DNA of 64,000 nucleotides, from NCBI GenBank assembly GCA_029990175.1, contig JARKIP010000011.1, positions 29,734,001-29,798,000 of the forward strand, written 5' to 3'. Source of the stretch: Petunia secreta. Taxonomy: Eukaryota; Streptophyta; Magnoliopsida; Solanales; Solanaceae. Below the pieces are notes generated by a model. It had not been told where the DNA came from and did not search any database. It was given only the letters and a program-made list of their open reading frames with translations. The translations under genes were made by a program, and so were the position numbers. Below, piece by piece: positions 9,718 through 21,900 of the stretch. Positions within the stretch are counted from its first letter, which is position 1, and every line of letters begins with the position of its first letter.

Positions 9718-11333
9718 ATGGCTGATAACAACGGCGGTAACAACGATCGGGTTGACGTTCCGACGAACCAACAACCCTTCACCCCAATGACAACTGAAGA
9801 ATTTCAAATGTATGTTGTCACCACACTAAGGGCTCTCCAAAGTAAGCAGGATGAGCAGGCTAGTATCAACGCTGTGTTTCGCGCTTCGTTGGAAGTGAGA
9901 AATAGCGCTGCCCCAAACAGCGCCCAGCCTTCGGCTCCTGGTGGAGGCACCTCGCCTTTCGTTCCTCCGGGCGCGACAACAGGGGGACCTCACAATGGAG
10001 CCACGTCTGGGGGCTCGGGGAATAACCCAACTGCATCGCCACACTTCGGGACGTTTCCCACCGTGGCTGAGACAACGTCCTCGGTTGACGTTGAAAGAAT
10101 GAGTAGAGAAATCGAGGCGCGCGTGGAGAAGCGCCTCGAAGGCCTACCGGGGATAAGCAAGGAGGAAGATGATCTTGACATCGAGCAATATAGGGAGCAG
10201 CCCTATAAGCCCGAAGCAGCTCCAGCTCCAACTCCTGTGGGCTTCAAACTCACATTCCTTAAAAAGTATGATGGGACAACTGATCCCAAGGAGCACATCA
10301 GGGAATACATGTCCATGGTAAAGAGCAACGACTTGACATCCACACAGCTCGAGTCGATGTTCTTAAAGAAGTTTGGTAGTTCATTAGAAAAAGGTGCCCT
10401 TCGGTGGTATTTGTGCTTGCCAGCGGGGTCAATCTCTTCGTTTAAAGAACTATCCAGTGCCTTTGTCAAGGCTCACACCGGCGCGCAAAAGATCCTCCAG
10501 AGGAAAGAGGATATATGTGAAGTAAAGCAGCGTCCGGTGAGCCACTTAAAGAGTTCCTCGAGCGGTTCCATGCTGAACGCATGGAGTTGCCTCGAATGGA
10601 TGATACCTTGGCCATCATGGCATTCGAAAAGGGTATCAATAGTCGCAATTCAGGTGCTGCAGCTGAATTGCGCAAAGAGTTGCAACAATATCAGGTCCTG
10701 ACGTGGGAGGATCTACATAGATGAGCTTACTCCAAAATCAGATTGGAGGAGGCAGAGTTCAAGAACCGAGGTTATCAAAATCGAGGTGATACTTCAAATC
10801 GCGCCGAGGCGCCACGAAATAATTCGAAGGGGCGGTATGAACCTTACACTTCAACGAGGCAACATGTTAGCCAGAGGTTGGGGAACAACCCCGGTAACTC
10901 ATACCCAGCCTCTCATATAAGCCAAAGGCTCGGAGGGAAGGTTCAAACTAATGTGAACTAAAGAAATCCCTCGAGCTCCGCTTCGGTCCCAAGAAAGGAT
11001 CTTCCTCGGATCCAAGATTATAATTTCAACATATCGACCTCGGAGCTGGTCGACGTTGTCAAGGGGACAGCCGGGGTAAGGGTTTCCAAAGATATGAGGA
11101 CCCCGGCGGACAAAAGGGATCAGAATCTGCATTGTGAATTTCATGCAGATTATGGCCACAGAACCGAGGACTGCAAGGCTTTACGCCTCGAGGTGGCCCA
11201 CCTACTGAAGAAGGGAGTCTTGGAAGATTTTCTCACTGATAAGGGAAAAGAAAACTTTTCCAAGAACCGAGGTGACGGACAACCACCTCGGGCTCCACCC
11301 CCTGAAAGAGTAGTGAATGTTATCACTGGGGGA
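9718..11333 (+). pseudogene. Tat gag (capsid and nucleocapsid), frameshifted with two stops
   Basis: Family role: capsid protein that packages the element's RNA. The ATG at 9718 opens a frame with a Pro/Gly/Thr-rich N-terminus and then a gag core (KYDGTTDPKEHIREY, about 10265-10310; GALRWYLCLPAGSISSF, about 10395-10445). Near 10535 one base is missing and the frame shifts. Downstream in the new frame come a TGA at 10722-10724 and a TAA at 10959-10961. The C-terminus carries a His/Cys cluster, CEFHADYGHRTEDC, near 11130-11175, typical of Tat gag. The gag-protease border is not marked and I set the end by eye. The protein cannot be made from this copy. Confidence 0.85.
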
Positions 11334-11924
11334 TCTGAAGTGAATGGCGTGAACTTTGCCGCTGCCAAAAAGTTCGCTAAGCTCTCCATCACTATGGAGA
11401 AAAGGACTCGGGTTGGAGGCTCAGGCAAAGATATTGTTTTCGAAGACGATGATTGCGATGGGATGATGTTCCCCCATCACGACGCGCTAGTCATCATGTT
11501 GAGGATCAATGACTCCGATATCAAAAGAGTCTTGATCGACCCCGGGAGCTCAGTTAACATAATTAGCTACGGGGCCGTTAAGAAGATGTGGTTGAAGGGT
11601 GAAGTTGTTCCCAAGTCAACAGTGTTAGCTGGCTTCAACAACTCTACGGAGAAGACTTTGGGTGAGATCACACTCAAAACATTCGCCGAAGGGGTTACCA
11701 AGGAAACACTGTTCCAAGTAATGCCCGAGGATCTAGCTTACAATGTGATCCTCGGAAGGCCATGGATCCACTCCATGGAGGCTGTTCCTTCCACTCTACA
11801 TCAAGTGATCAAATTCCCTACACCTTGGGGGGTTAGATCGATCAAAGGGGAGCAGCGAGTAGCAAGAGAAAGCTATTCAGTTGCACTAAAAAGTGGAGTC
11901 GCCCCGATTGGGCCAAAACAATAG
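11334..11924 (+). pseudogene. Tat protease region
   Basis: Aspartic protease that would cut the polyprotein. The active-site motif reads VLIDPGSSVNII at about 11529-11564 (D at 11538-11540). YNVILGRPWIH near 11735-11770 is the conserved downstream strand, LGRPWI. The frame ends at TAG 11922-11924 before RT. It is in the same frame as the C-terminal gag block that opens at 11094. The motif is intact, but the stop separates it from RT. Confidence 0.85.
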
Positions 11925-11949
11925 CAACTACAGGATTCGGGGTCAAGCG

Positions 11950-13838
11950 GGGAGGACGCCCGAGGAGGAGTCGAAAAACTTCCAGCCTGTGTTCAAGAGC
12001 CTCGGAAGCAAAAGGCCGAGGACTAAACTATTGAAGAGTTGGAATTTTTCACTCTATCGAAAGATTTCCCCGATAGGAAGGTATTTGTCGGCTCGGAGTT
12101 GGACCCGGAGTCGAAAAAAGCAATAACAGAAGTTTTGAAGTCCAACCACGATTGTTTTGCTTGGTCGCACTCAGACATGACGGGTATCGATCCGGAGATC
12201 ATGACCCACAAATTGACTGTAGACCCAAAGTTTACCCCGGTGAAACAGAAGAAAAGACCTCACGCCGGGGTCAAAAAGAAAGCAATCGAAGACGAAACCG
12301 CCAAATTGCAAGAGAATGGCCTCATCAGAGAAGTGAAGTATCCCGAGTGGTTGGCCAATGTTGTGGTGGTGCCAAAGAAGAATGGCAAGTGGAGAATGTG
12401 CGTAGATTACACTGACTTGAACAAAGCTTGCCCTAAAGATTCATACCCACTGCCACAAATTGACAGGTTAATAGACTCCACGGCTGGACATAAACTATTA
12501 ACTTTTCTGGATGCATACTCGGGGTACAACCAAATTCTCATGGACCCGAAGGACGAAGAGAAAACCTCGTTCATCACAGATCGAGGTACCTTCTGTTACA
12601 AAGTAATGCCCTTCGGTCTAAAGAACGCCGGGGCGACATACCAAAGGCTGGTGTGTCGCATGTTTAAAGAGTACATCGGGAAGTCTATGGAGGTCTACAT
12701 AGACGACATGCTCATCAAATCGATCCAAATCGAGGATCATTTGAATCATCTGAGGGAAGCTTTTGCTGTATTGAGATAATATGGTATGAAATTGAACCCT
12801 GAGAAGTGCGCCTTCGGCGTAGGATCAAGCAAATTCTTGGGTTTTATTGTCTCCGAACGAGGGATCGAAGCAAACCCAGATAAAATCAGAGCCATTGAAG
12901 AAATTCCCGAGGAGTTAACCGGGGTAAAGGAAGTTCAACGCCTAACTGGCCGAGTCGCTGCCTTGAGTCGCTTTATCTCGAGGTCCTCAGAGCGATGCCA
13001 CAACTTTTTCTCCGTTCTGAGAAAGAACAATCACTTCGAGTGGACACCAGAGTGTAAACAGGCGTTGAAAGATTTGAAGCAATACTTGGCTAACGCACCA
13101 TTGCTTGCCAAGTCGAAGGACGGAGAGACATTGCTGGTATATTTAGCAGTGTCCGAGGTATCAGTCAGTGCGGTGCTGGTTCGAGAGGAAGATGGCAAAC
13201 AACAGCCCATCTATTATGTAAGCAAGACACTCCTCGATGCTGAAACCAGGTACCCACACTTGGAAAAATTAGCTCTTGCCTTACTAGTTACTGCTCGAAA
13301 ACTGCGCCCTTACTTTCAATGCCACCCAATAGCAGTAGTTTCAACTTTCCCCTTGAGAAATATATTGCATAAGCCAGAGTTGTCGGGGAGATTATCCAAA
13401 TGGGCGGTTGAGCTAAGTGAATATGACATCACTTATCAACCTCGAACTGCCATTAAGTCCCAATTCTTGGCGGACTTCGTGGCTGATTTTAGCATTGGAA
13501 TTCTGCCCGAGGCAGAAAAGGAGAACTCCATGGCGAAAGGATCCTCTTCGGGACAGTGGGTACTGCACACCGATGGGGCAACAAATTCAAAAGGTTCGGG
13601 GTTAGGCATTGTATTGAGGGCACCCACCGGGGAGAAGATCAGGCATTCGGTTCGGTTCAAAAAAGTAACCAACAACGAAGCAGAGTATGAAGCGGCTCTA
13701 GCAGGCCTAGCGGTTGCCAAAGAAATGGGGGTTGAAAGAATCGAACTAAGATGCGATCCACAATTGGTGGTTAACCAAATCCTCGGTGATTATACGGCTC
13801 GAGAGCCCAGAATGCAGCTATACTTGGATCGAGCATAA
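11950..13838 (+). pseudogene. Tat reverse transcriptase, RNase H and second RNase H
   Basis: Makes cDNA from the element RNA and removes the RNA strand. RT motifs run in order from about 12240: VVVPKKNGKWRMCVDYTDLN, FLDAYSGYNQI, MPFGLKNAGATYQ, and the catalytic YIDD at 12696-12707, which is intact. A TAA at 12777-12779 interrupts the frame just after the catalytic core. The connection and classical RNase H follow (about 13050-13350), where the catalytic acidic residues are not clear. The second domain, WVLHTDGATNSKGSGLGIV with NNEAEYEA (13558-13700), is the archaeal-type RNase H that marks Tat elements. Another TAA ends the frame at 13836-13838. Confidence in the domains is high; the copy is dead. 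Confidence 0.9.
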
Positions 13839-15259
13839 AGGATCTTAACACAATTCCAAGAATGGCAGATTAAGCAAATACCTCGGGAGGAGAACACCGA
13901 GGATGATGCATTGCCGAACAATCGATGAAGACAACTCGGGGACTGACTCGGTGGTTCGATTGCTAACAACACAAATGAGAGAGATGAAATTACAAGTTAA
14001 TTCCGTGGATAATCGTTGGGATTGGCGAAGCAAATTCATCTCCTACTTTGACTCGGGGACTGTCCCCCAAAATAGAAAAGAAGCAAGGAAGCTGAGAACT
14101 CAAGCGGCCTCGTATCATTTTGATCGAGGGCAATTTATACAAAAGACTGTATTGCGGCCCGATGGCCAAATGCTTGGGCCCCGACGAGGCAAGGTATGTG
14201 ATGGCTGAAGTGCACGAAGGCGAATGTGGCAACCATTCAGGGGGAAAATCCTTAGTGCGTAAATTGCTAAGAGCTGGGTATTATTGGCCCACAATAAGTG
14301 CCGATGTGAAAGCCTTCGTGCAAAAATGTGATAAGTGCCAGCGCCACGGACCAATGATTCACCAACAGGCCGAACCTCTTCATTCGATAGTGTCACCGTG
14401 GCCCTTCATGAAATGGGGAATGGATGTCGTGGGACCATTGCCCAAAGGAAAAGGTGGTGTTCGCTTCATCTTAGTGTTGACCGATTACTTTACAAAATGG
14501 GTGGAAGCGGCAGCTCTCACCGAAGTGAAGCAAAAGCAAGTAATCGATTTCATCAAAAAGAACATTATCTACAGGTTCGGCGTCCCAAGAGAGATCGCTT
14601 GTGACAACGGCAAACAATTCATGGGGGCAGCTATCACTGACTTTTTCACACAATGGGGAATCAAAAGGATAGCCTCGACTCCATATCACCCAAGTGCTAA
14701 TGGCCAAGCTGAGTCTTCAAATAGGATCATAATTGAAAATTTGAAGAAGCGCCTTGATGAGAAGAAAGGTCCTTGGCCCGAGGAGCTGCCAGGGGTGCTG
14801 TGGGCCATGCGAACAACTGAGAAGAATAGCACCGGTGAGACTCCCTTTTCACTAGCTTATGGCATGGATTCTCTCATCCCAGTAGAAGTGGGCGAACCAA
14901 GCCTTCGATATGCTCACACAACCGAAGACGCCAATCAAGAGGTAATGCGCATTGAGCTAGATTTGCTCGAAGAAAAGAGAGAATTAGCTTTGGTTCGGCT
15001 TGTTGCCCAAAAAAGGCAGATCGAGGATTACCTCAACAGGAAAGCTAAATTTAGAGATTTCAAGGTGGGAGATTATGTGTTGAAAACTGTTAATCAATCA
15101 ACAAAGGAGGACAACGGGGGGAAGCTTATTGCAAATTGGGAAGGACCCTACAGGGTCAAAGCAATCGTTGGAAAAGGCTCTTATCAAATCGAGTCTCTTC
15201 AAGGCGAACCCGAACCTCTGAATTGGAATGTCTCCCATCTGAAGCGATACTACTTTTAG
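13839..15259 (+). pseudogene. Tat integrase (5' part in broken frames, 3' part open)
   Basis: Inserts the cDNA into the genome. The stretch 13839-14119 has several stops, including TGA at 13924-13926, and links the second RNase H to integrase. From 14120 a single frame of 379 codons runs to 15259. It holds the HHCC zinc-binding domain (CGNHSGGKSLVRKLL, then CDKCQRHG near 14328-14350) and the D,D,E core (WGMDVVGPL near 14415, ACDNGKQF near 14597, GQAESSN near 14703). The C-terminal KVGDYVLK and WEGPYRV stretches are the usual GPF/Y-type end. No chromodomain follows. The catalytic triad is intact. Confidence 0.9.
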
Positions 15260-15927
15260 CCGAGGTAAATATCTTTCAATTCTTTTTAAATTAAACAGCC
15301 CCAAGCCGAACAGCGCTCCCATGGCATTGATAGACAATGTACTAACTTACTCCTCGTTCCATCTTTTGCTTGACCTTTTCAGGAAGCGAACCGAACCGAC
15401 TCCAGTGCTCGGATCTTCATCAAGATTCACAACCGAACACTGGGGGGGAGTGAGAAGGGTTGATAGCGAGGTCGACATCGAGCCTCCCAACCGAAGCTTA
15501 TCTATCCGATAACCGGGGACTGATGCCCGAGGATTAGATTCAGTGCATTGTAATTAGCCCGATAACGGCATATTTTCGTTGAAAGTTTTTAACCTTTTCT
15601 ACCCAAGGTCCGCTCCGACTTGGTTCTTTGTACATAGCCTTTGGCTCGCCGATATTAATAAAACGACTTCGTTTGCACTCATTTTATCTGTGTGAATCTT
15701 ACATTTTTAAGCCGCACAATGCATCGACTCAAGGGCGAGACGTCGTCCTAAGTTTGCATCGGTCAAATTCTGCTTAAAGTCTTGCAAGAAAACATTGAAA
15801 TGCAAATCAAAGTGTTCGGTATATGTAATAAACCATCACACGAAGTAAAGATGCAAAAACTTTCATTAAAGGCCCGAAGGCTGAACATTTACATTCAAAA
15901 ATGACCCGAACGTCGAAAAGTCCAAAC
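15260..15927. other. Convergent spacer between Tat pol and the antisense gene
   Basis: Pol ends at 15259 on the plus strand and the antisense gene ends at 15928 on the minus strand, so this 668-bp gap is where both transcripts should stop. AATAAA at 15657-15662 is a candidate poly(A) signal for the sense transcript. On the minus strand, A/T-rich words near 15800-15880 could serve the antisense transcript, but no clean AATAAA was seen there. Confidence 0.5.
15657..15662 (+). terminator. Candidate poly(A) signal
   Basis: AATAAA about 400 bp after the integrase stop, in a T-rich downstream setting. If used, the sense RNA would end before the 3' LTR and lack the antisense region. This is position-based inference only. 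Confidence 0.3.
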
Positions 15928-18900
15928 TTAAAAGCCCAAAGGCTTACAAAGAAATGCTATAAGCGACTTATGCCTCGGGAGAATCACCTCCACCCCCGGA
16001 GCCCCCTTGGCATCTTCATCTTCTTCTTCATCTTCATCGCTGCTCGAAGCTTCACTTGATGGAAGCTCATCAATGATCGCTTGAGCCTCCGCTGATTTTA
16101 CCTCGGCTTTGGCAATCTCTTCATCCAGATCAATCTCCCCGGCGCGACATCGCTTGAGCAGCCTTAGCTGAGACTTGATAATGGCCCACCGCTTGTCCAG
16201 TTCGACCCTTTTCACCTTAAGTGCAGCCCTATCTTTTCGATCAGCGATCTCATCCTTCAGGGCCGCAATCTGAGCATCCTTAGCTAAAAGTTTGAAAGCT
16301 TCGCCCTCTAGCTTCTTAATATGAAGCAAGTGATCTTTCAACTGCTCATGGTGCTTCTTGGCCATATTCACAGCCTCGTTTTTGGTTCGGGACAGCTCAT
16401 CATCCAACCTCGCGACTTCTTCAGCCAACCTCGAGCGTTCAGCTTGAAAATCATCACTGAGGATCTTAATCTTGGCCTCGGAATTTGCCTCGGCTTCGCG
16501 CAGATCGGCCTGGGACTTGGCTAGATCAGCTTTCAGCAAGGCTATCTGGGCATTGAATTTATCCTTTTGCTGATCCCATAGACGAGCCACGCGCCGAACC
16601 TCGGCAGTCCTCGAGGACTCAACCTCGATGGCTTTCAGAGAAAGGATGAAGGTCTAAGCAAAGATCAAACAAACCGAAGTCAGAACACTACAAGAAATTG
16701 GCCTTTTAACCACCATCTGTTAACGACGGGACGTAAATCCAGTCGTTGTAAGCATGTCTGTAACGGCCGACTTTTTCTCCGGTCATTAAATTCAATTTTT
16801 AGGTTGACAATAACGAGGGGAGATATTTGGTCTTAAAAAACTATAATTTCCTGACGTTATAAGTTAATAAAATAAAAAAGAAAGCTGCTGGTTACCCCAA
16901 ATTTTTCAAACCCTCCCTCTACCCCCACAAAAATTTGCGAACAAAGCCCTCAAAAGAGTTCAAGACACAAGCACAAAATGAAAACCGCCAAGAGTCCTCT
17001 CGTCTTCTGAATTTTCCTTTTCTACCGACCCACCACTAAGCTATTCTAAAAGTTTCGTTTTCATTGGTAAGGTATGTTTGAGTGTATTTGAATTTGCTCA
17101 TAGTAGAGGATATTAACTGGTCCATTATTTCCTGTTCTCCTTCTTGTCATAGTTTTTCTGCCGACATTATAATTGTTTGGTAGTTGAGGAATTTTAGGAG
17201 TATTAATTGATCTGGTGCTTGTTCCAACTTTTACCTTTTAGTTTTTTTTTTTTTTTTTTGTCTTTCTAGTTCTTCTAAAAATCTTAATTTCTACAGATCT
17301 GAAACTTATTTAGGGTGATTAAAGTAATGAACTAGTTATTCATTCTCTTTTGAGGCTTGCCCATTTGCATCATCCATCCTGACTTGGTCATCAATATTTT
17401 CCCACTGTATTGAGGAATTGCACTATAGCACCTTAAATAGGGCACCTGGAAAAGATAAAGCACACAAAGTGTTCTGTTTCCACAATTTTAAGGCATGTTC
17501 TTAGAGTGTTTGCTTAAATTTGAACTAGATAGACATTAAAAATTGATGAAATACCCTTAAGTGATTTATTGTATAATGAAAATTGTGGTGGATTGAACAG
17601 ATAATAAGATATATGTACAAAAAAAAAAGTTAGAATGTATAGTGAACCATGGGCCTACGTGTCACTAGTGCTCAAAAGCATGTACCCCTACAAATGACAC
17701 CATGAAGTAGAGGAAACCAACCTTTTTGGAATTGGTAAAGAGAGGTATAGATGAAAACAACCTTACATAGCAAGAGATTCAAACACTATATAAGCACATT
17801 GCTTTATACTAACTTTGTACACACAAAACAGTCCATCATTATTATGACAAAAGACTTATCTATCTAATTTAATCTATTTGTAGGAACATTAATAGTTAGG
17901 CCACTTTTTACCCATTGTATTGACTTAGTATTTTTTTTAATACTAGATGGTTTTGATATTGTATCTTGCTTGACTATTTGAAAATTGGGTCAACATTACC
18001 TTGATACATATGCAAACTCATGCTTATACCACTATTAATGTAGAAAAGTAGCAAGAAAAGTATGCATTGATGAAAATATTCGACAAAGCTCTTCATACAA
18101 AGATAAAGAAAGTGACATTACTAGCCCGTCTTAGGACTATGTCAGATTCATCTATTACAAGTACTTCAGATATTCTTTTCCTTTCAACTCTTCTAATAAG
18201 GAAGTGGGATTGGAGAATTGATATATTGAAAGGTTTGTGTTCTTCCTATTTTATAACACTTCTGATTGCCTGTTAATTGCGTTGCAGGTATTTTGATGTT
18301 CTGTTAATTTGGTTAACCAAAACAGCTACTTAATGTGTTTTCTGGTATTTTTGGTGACTCTTTACTATCCCAAAATTTAAAAATACTTTTGGAGTTTTAT
18401 TAGATTTTATCATTTTAAATCCTGTGTTTCATATGTTTATAGTGCCTATGTCCTTTTCTTTCTCTTGTAAGTGAATTATTCCTAATGATTCTTTTAAATG
18501 ATTTTATAGGATTGTAGCAACTAGATTGATATGGGCCTCAAGACTCAAAATATCTCGAACATCTCAAGGTAACATATGGTTTTTATCTCTTGTACATTTT
18601 TATTTTTCTCCTATATTGGAATAAGAGTATACTCTTCACTTTGTTACCTCGTAAATGAAGGACTATCGACTTTTTCTTATCCATATTTATATAACACTAT
18701 AACACACTCATACCAGTAGATAGTATGTTTAATTACCTGAGAAAAAGGAAGAAGGAAGGATTCAATAGTTCTTTTGTTTCAAAGTGTCAGATTCATACCA
18801 AGAGAAACTATAGTTAAAAACCACGATATAAATCTATGGATACAACTTTTATATTTCCTTTAATATTTGAGTTTGAATCTGTAATTTTAATTGCAAATTT

Positions 18901-21900
18901 GAAAAAAATGTCATAATAATTTTAGAAATAGTACATGTATTGGTTTTGTAGTTTTTTATGTAAAATGGTATTGCAATACAGTTTCAAGTTGATTCTTGAA
19001 CTGTAATAAATTGATTATGTTTTTACGTAGTAACATTGGTAATTTTGATGCAGTTTTACTTCTACAGTATTCATGCAAGTACTTAAGTTTCTTCTCATAC
19101 TTTGGCCTCCTCATTCTAATCTAATATACTTTTAGATGTCAATTCTCCTTACTCTAATCTAGAGCCATGTATGTAATATATCAGTACAAGTTTTAAGTGT
19201 TATCAAGTAAGCTAAGCTTTCATCCTAGCCAGTGTACAATGCATAATCAAGTGGTCTACACTCTCACTATCTTGTTCACACATGTAGCATCTGTTTCATA
19301 GAATAATAATTATCTTGTGCTAGGTGAGTTAAGGAAGTTAAAATTTGGAACAATTGGCATAATATGTGCCCCGCTGTTAGAGAGGTAACTGTGAACTAAA
19401 TAGCATGAGCGTTAAAGATTTGACTTCAGAAAATGTCACGAGATGGACTAGAGACTGATCTAATAGCAGAGAGTTGTAAAATTTTCTCCAAAAAAAGTAT
19501 TATAATTTCAGCTGTTTGCTAGGACTTGAGATCCATTTTAAACATGATAGAATGCTAATTATGTTGGGGTTGAGATCTTAAATCCCTTTCATGACAGATA
19601 ATATGCTGAGAGTTTATCATAGTTGATACTCTTTGTTCTAGTACAATGTTCTCTTAATTTATACAAGCTACTTAAAAAACTTTCTTGCTTTATTGACCTG
19701 CCTTTTCATTGAGACTCTCTTTCTAAATAATGTAAGAGCACAATTTGCACTCTTTGACAGTTCTCTTTGCTTAATTCATGCTAATTTTATCTCAATTATC
19801 ACAATCAGTGGTTGATTCATGATAATGGGATCTCGTTGGTTCTCTGATTCTGGCAGATTTATTACTTTCTTGTCATGCCCATTTGGTTGAAATTGTTTTT
19901 AGAACACTAAGGGGTCGTTCGGTCGTGGGTATTAGGATTTAATACCCGCACAAAACTCAGCGCTAATTTAGTGCAACGTTCGGTTGACTTTTGTGAAATT
20001 TTAATACCCGTATGAAATTAGTGCAACGTTTGGTTCCATTTTTGTATATTCCGCATTATTAATACCCGCATTAATCTATGTATTATTTTATGCGGGGTAG
20101 AAGGTGGTATTAATAATGTGGGTATTAATAATGTAGGTATTAAAATTTAAAATGACAAACTTAACCCTCATAATAATAAGGATATTTTAAAATTTTATTT
20201 AAGGAGTAAATAAATATTTTAAATAATAATATTTTTTGTTAATTTGTAATATATCAGTGATTCAATAAATAATCCCTACGTTATAATATATGTGTGGCTA
20301 ATACCCACATTATTAAACCCCACATAACTAATACCCGCATTATCAATACCCACATTATTAATACACATATTATTAATACCCACATTACTAATATCCGTAT
20401 TAATAATTAATACCCACGTTATCTTCGCCTCCAACCGAACTACCTCTAAGAGTCACTTGTCTAAATATGGGGTCCTGCTTAATTCTTCATTATTGGTACT
20501 ATGTCCCTTCCTATTTTCTCTCTCAGCTTTGTTAGATGAAAGTTTGACGTGTAACTAAAAAAGGATTTATAGTTGTGTTACAGTTGTACTGCTTTCCCTG
20601 GGATTTCTACTGTTTCTAGAATAAGTTTACATGATTGTTTTGGCAATATTTTTTTAATAAGTGGTTTTATTTTTTAAACAAAGTAGCTAGTATAAGGATT
20701 TTCACCAAACTGACATGAAATTGTTCTTTTGACAGATGAAGAATTTGAAGTCCGAAGAACATGTCCTGAAGAAAGTGCAGCGTATGTTGAAGAAGAAGAT
20801 GCTTTTGTTTTGTTAGGATCTTGTTTGTACATAGGCCGCAACACTTAATCTTTTTAGGATTGACGTCGTACAATTTGGATGGATATTTTTTAGTAATTTC
20901 ATGGTTTATCTGTTTATAATTAACGATGGAATTATTTGAGTATTGAATATATAGTACATTTCCATATTTGTGTGTATATGTGTCTGAAATCGTATTACAT
21001 TATATGATTACATTTGATACGATAGGAAAGTATTTTGTGTTTTATAGTGAATACAGTTAACGAAAGGAAATTCAGTTGTTACAATCAGTAAACGATCAAA
21101 TTTTTTATTGCCATTTGAAGAGGTTTAGCGACTGGATTTTGTGATAGCGAAGGGAAATTCCAGTCGCTAAAAGGGAAGAACAACGACCGGTATTGTGCTG
21201 TCGTAAAAGGGTCTTTAGCTACCGGACCTAAATCCGGTCGTTAACTTTTAACGTGAAGGCCTATAACGACCGGTGACGACTGGATTTTTTCCCGTCGTTG
21301 TTGGCCTATAGCGACCGGATTGATACTTTTAACGACCAAATTTCCCTTCGCTAAAGGGCATATTTCTTGTAGTGGAAATAACCCGAAGGTAAAGACAAGT
21401 TAAATTCTTTGGTCTCTTTGAGTTTCAAGTATGACGAAACTTACCCTTACTGCGTTGGAGGCCATGGTACTGTATAACTGGCCAGAGGTGAACTCTTGCA
21501 TGAGCCTGTCTTCGGTTGGCCCTAGCAGAGGTGTAAGCCTTAAAAGGTCCTCGGGGCTGCAGCCTAGCAGATTTGAAGAGATTGGCACCTCAAGTTTCCG
21601 ATAAGACCCCACCGAGGAAGAAATCCTCGCGGGTTCGGAGTATGCTCTTACTGACCCGGTGCCAGCCTCTCCAACGAATGCAGCAGCACCCGCCTCGGTG
21701 ACTTTAGCCTTGCCTTTGGCTTTTTCCGCAGCAGAGGCGGATTCGAGTTCTTGGCCCTCAAGGTCGATAACGTTAACTTCCCTTTGAGTCCAAGCCTCAA
21801 AAGCTTCGTCCTCGGGCTCATCCACTAATCCTCGGCGCCTTTCAGCTGCCGCTTCGGGCTGGCGAGGAATCTCCACCTCGGTACGAGGGGTCACCGAGCG

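Larger units (their letters stand above)
16686..21374. mobile_element. Non-autonomous CACTA (En/Spm-type) element
   Basis: The ends are CACTACAAGAAAT at 16686 and its reverse complement at 21362-21374. The flanks are GAA (16683-16685 and 21375-21377), the 3-bp duplication of CACTA elements. Subterminal DNA on both sides is full of ACGACCGG and related words (16725-16790 and 21120-21350), as expected for transposase-binding repeats. I found no transposase. Splice-like sites and short open blocks in the interior (17000-20850) suggest it carries remnants of another gene. It inserted after the Tat element and is therefore younger still. Confidence 0.93.
16654..21444 (-). other. Intron 4 of the antisense gene, enlarged by a CACTA element
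   Basis: The donor GTAAGTTT starts at 21444 and the acceptor AG ends at 16654. Removing the CACTA element and one 3-bp duplication leaves 99 bp, close to the 80-82 bp of the other three introns. This is independent support for the exon model. Confidence 0.75.
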
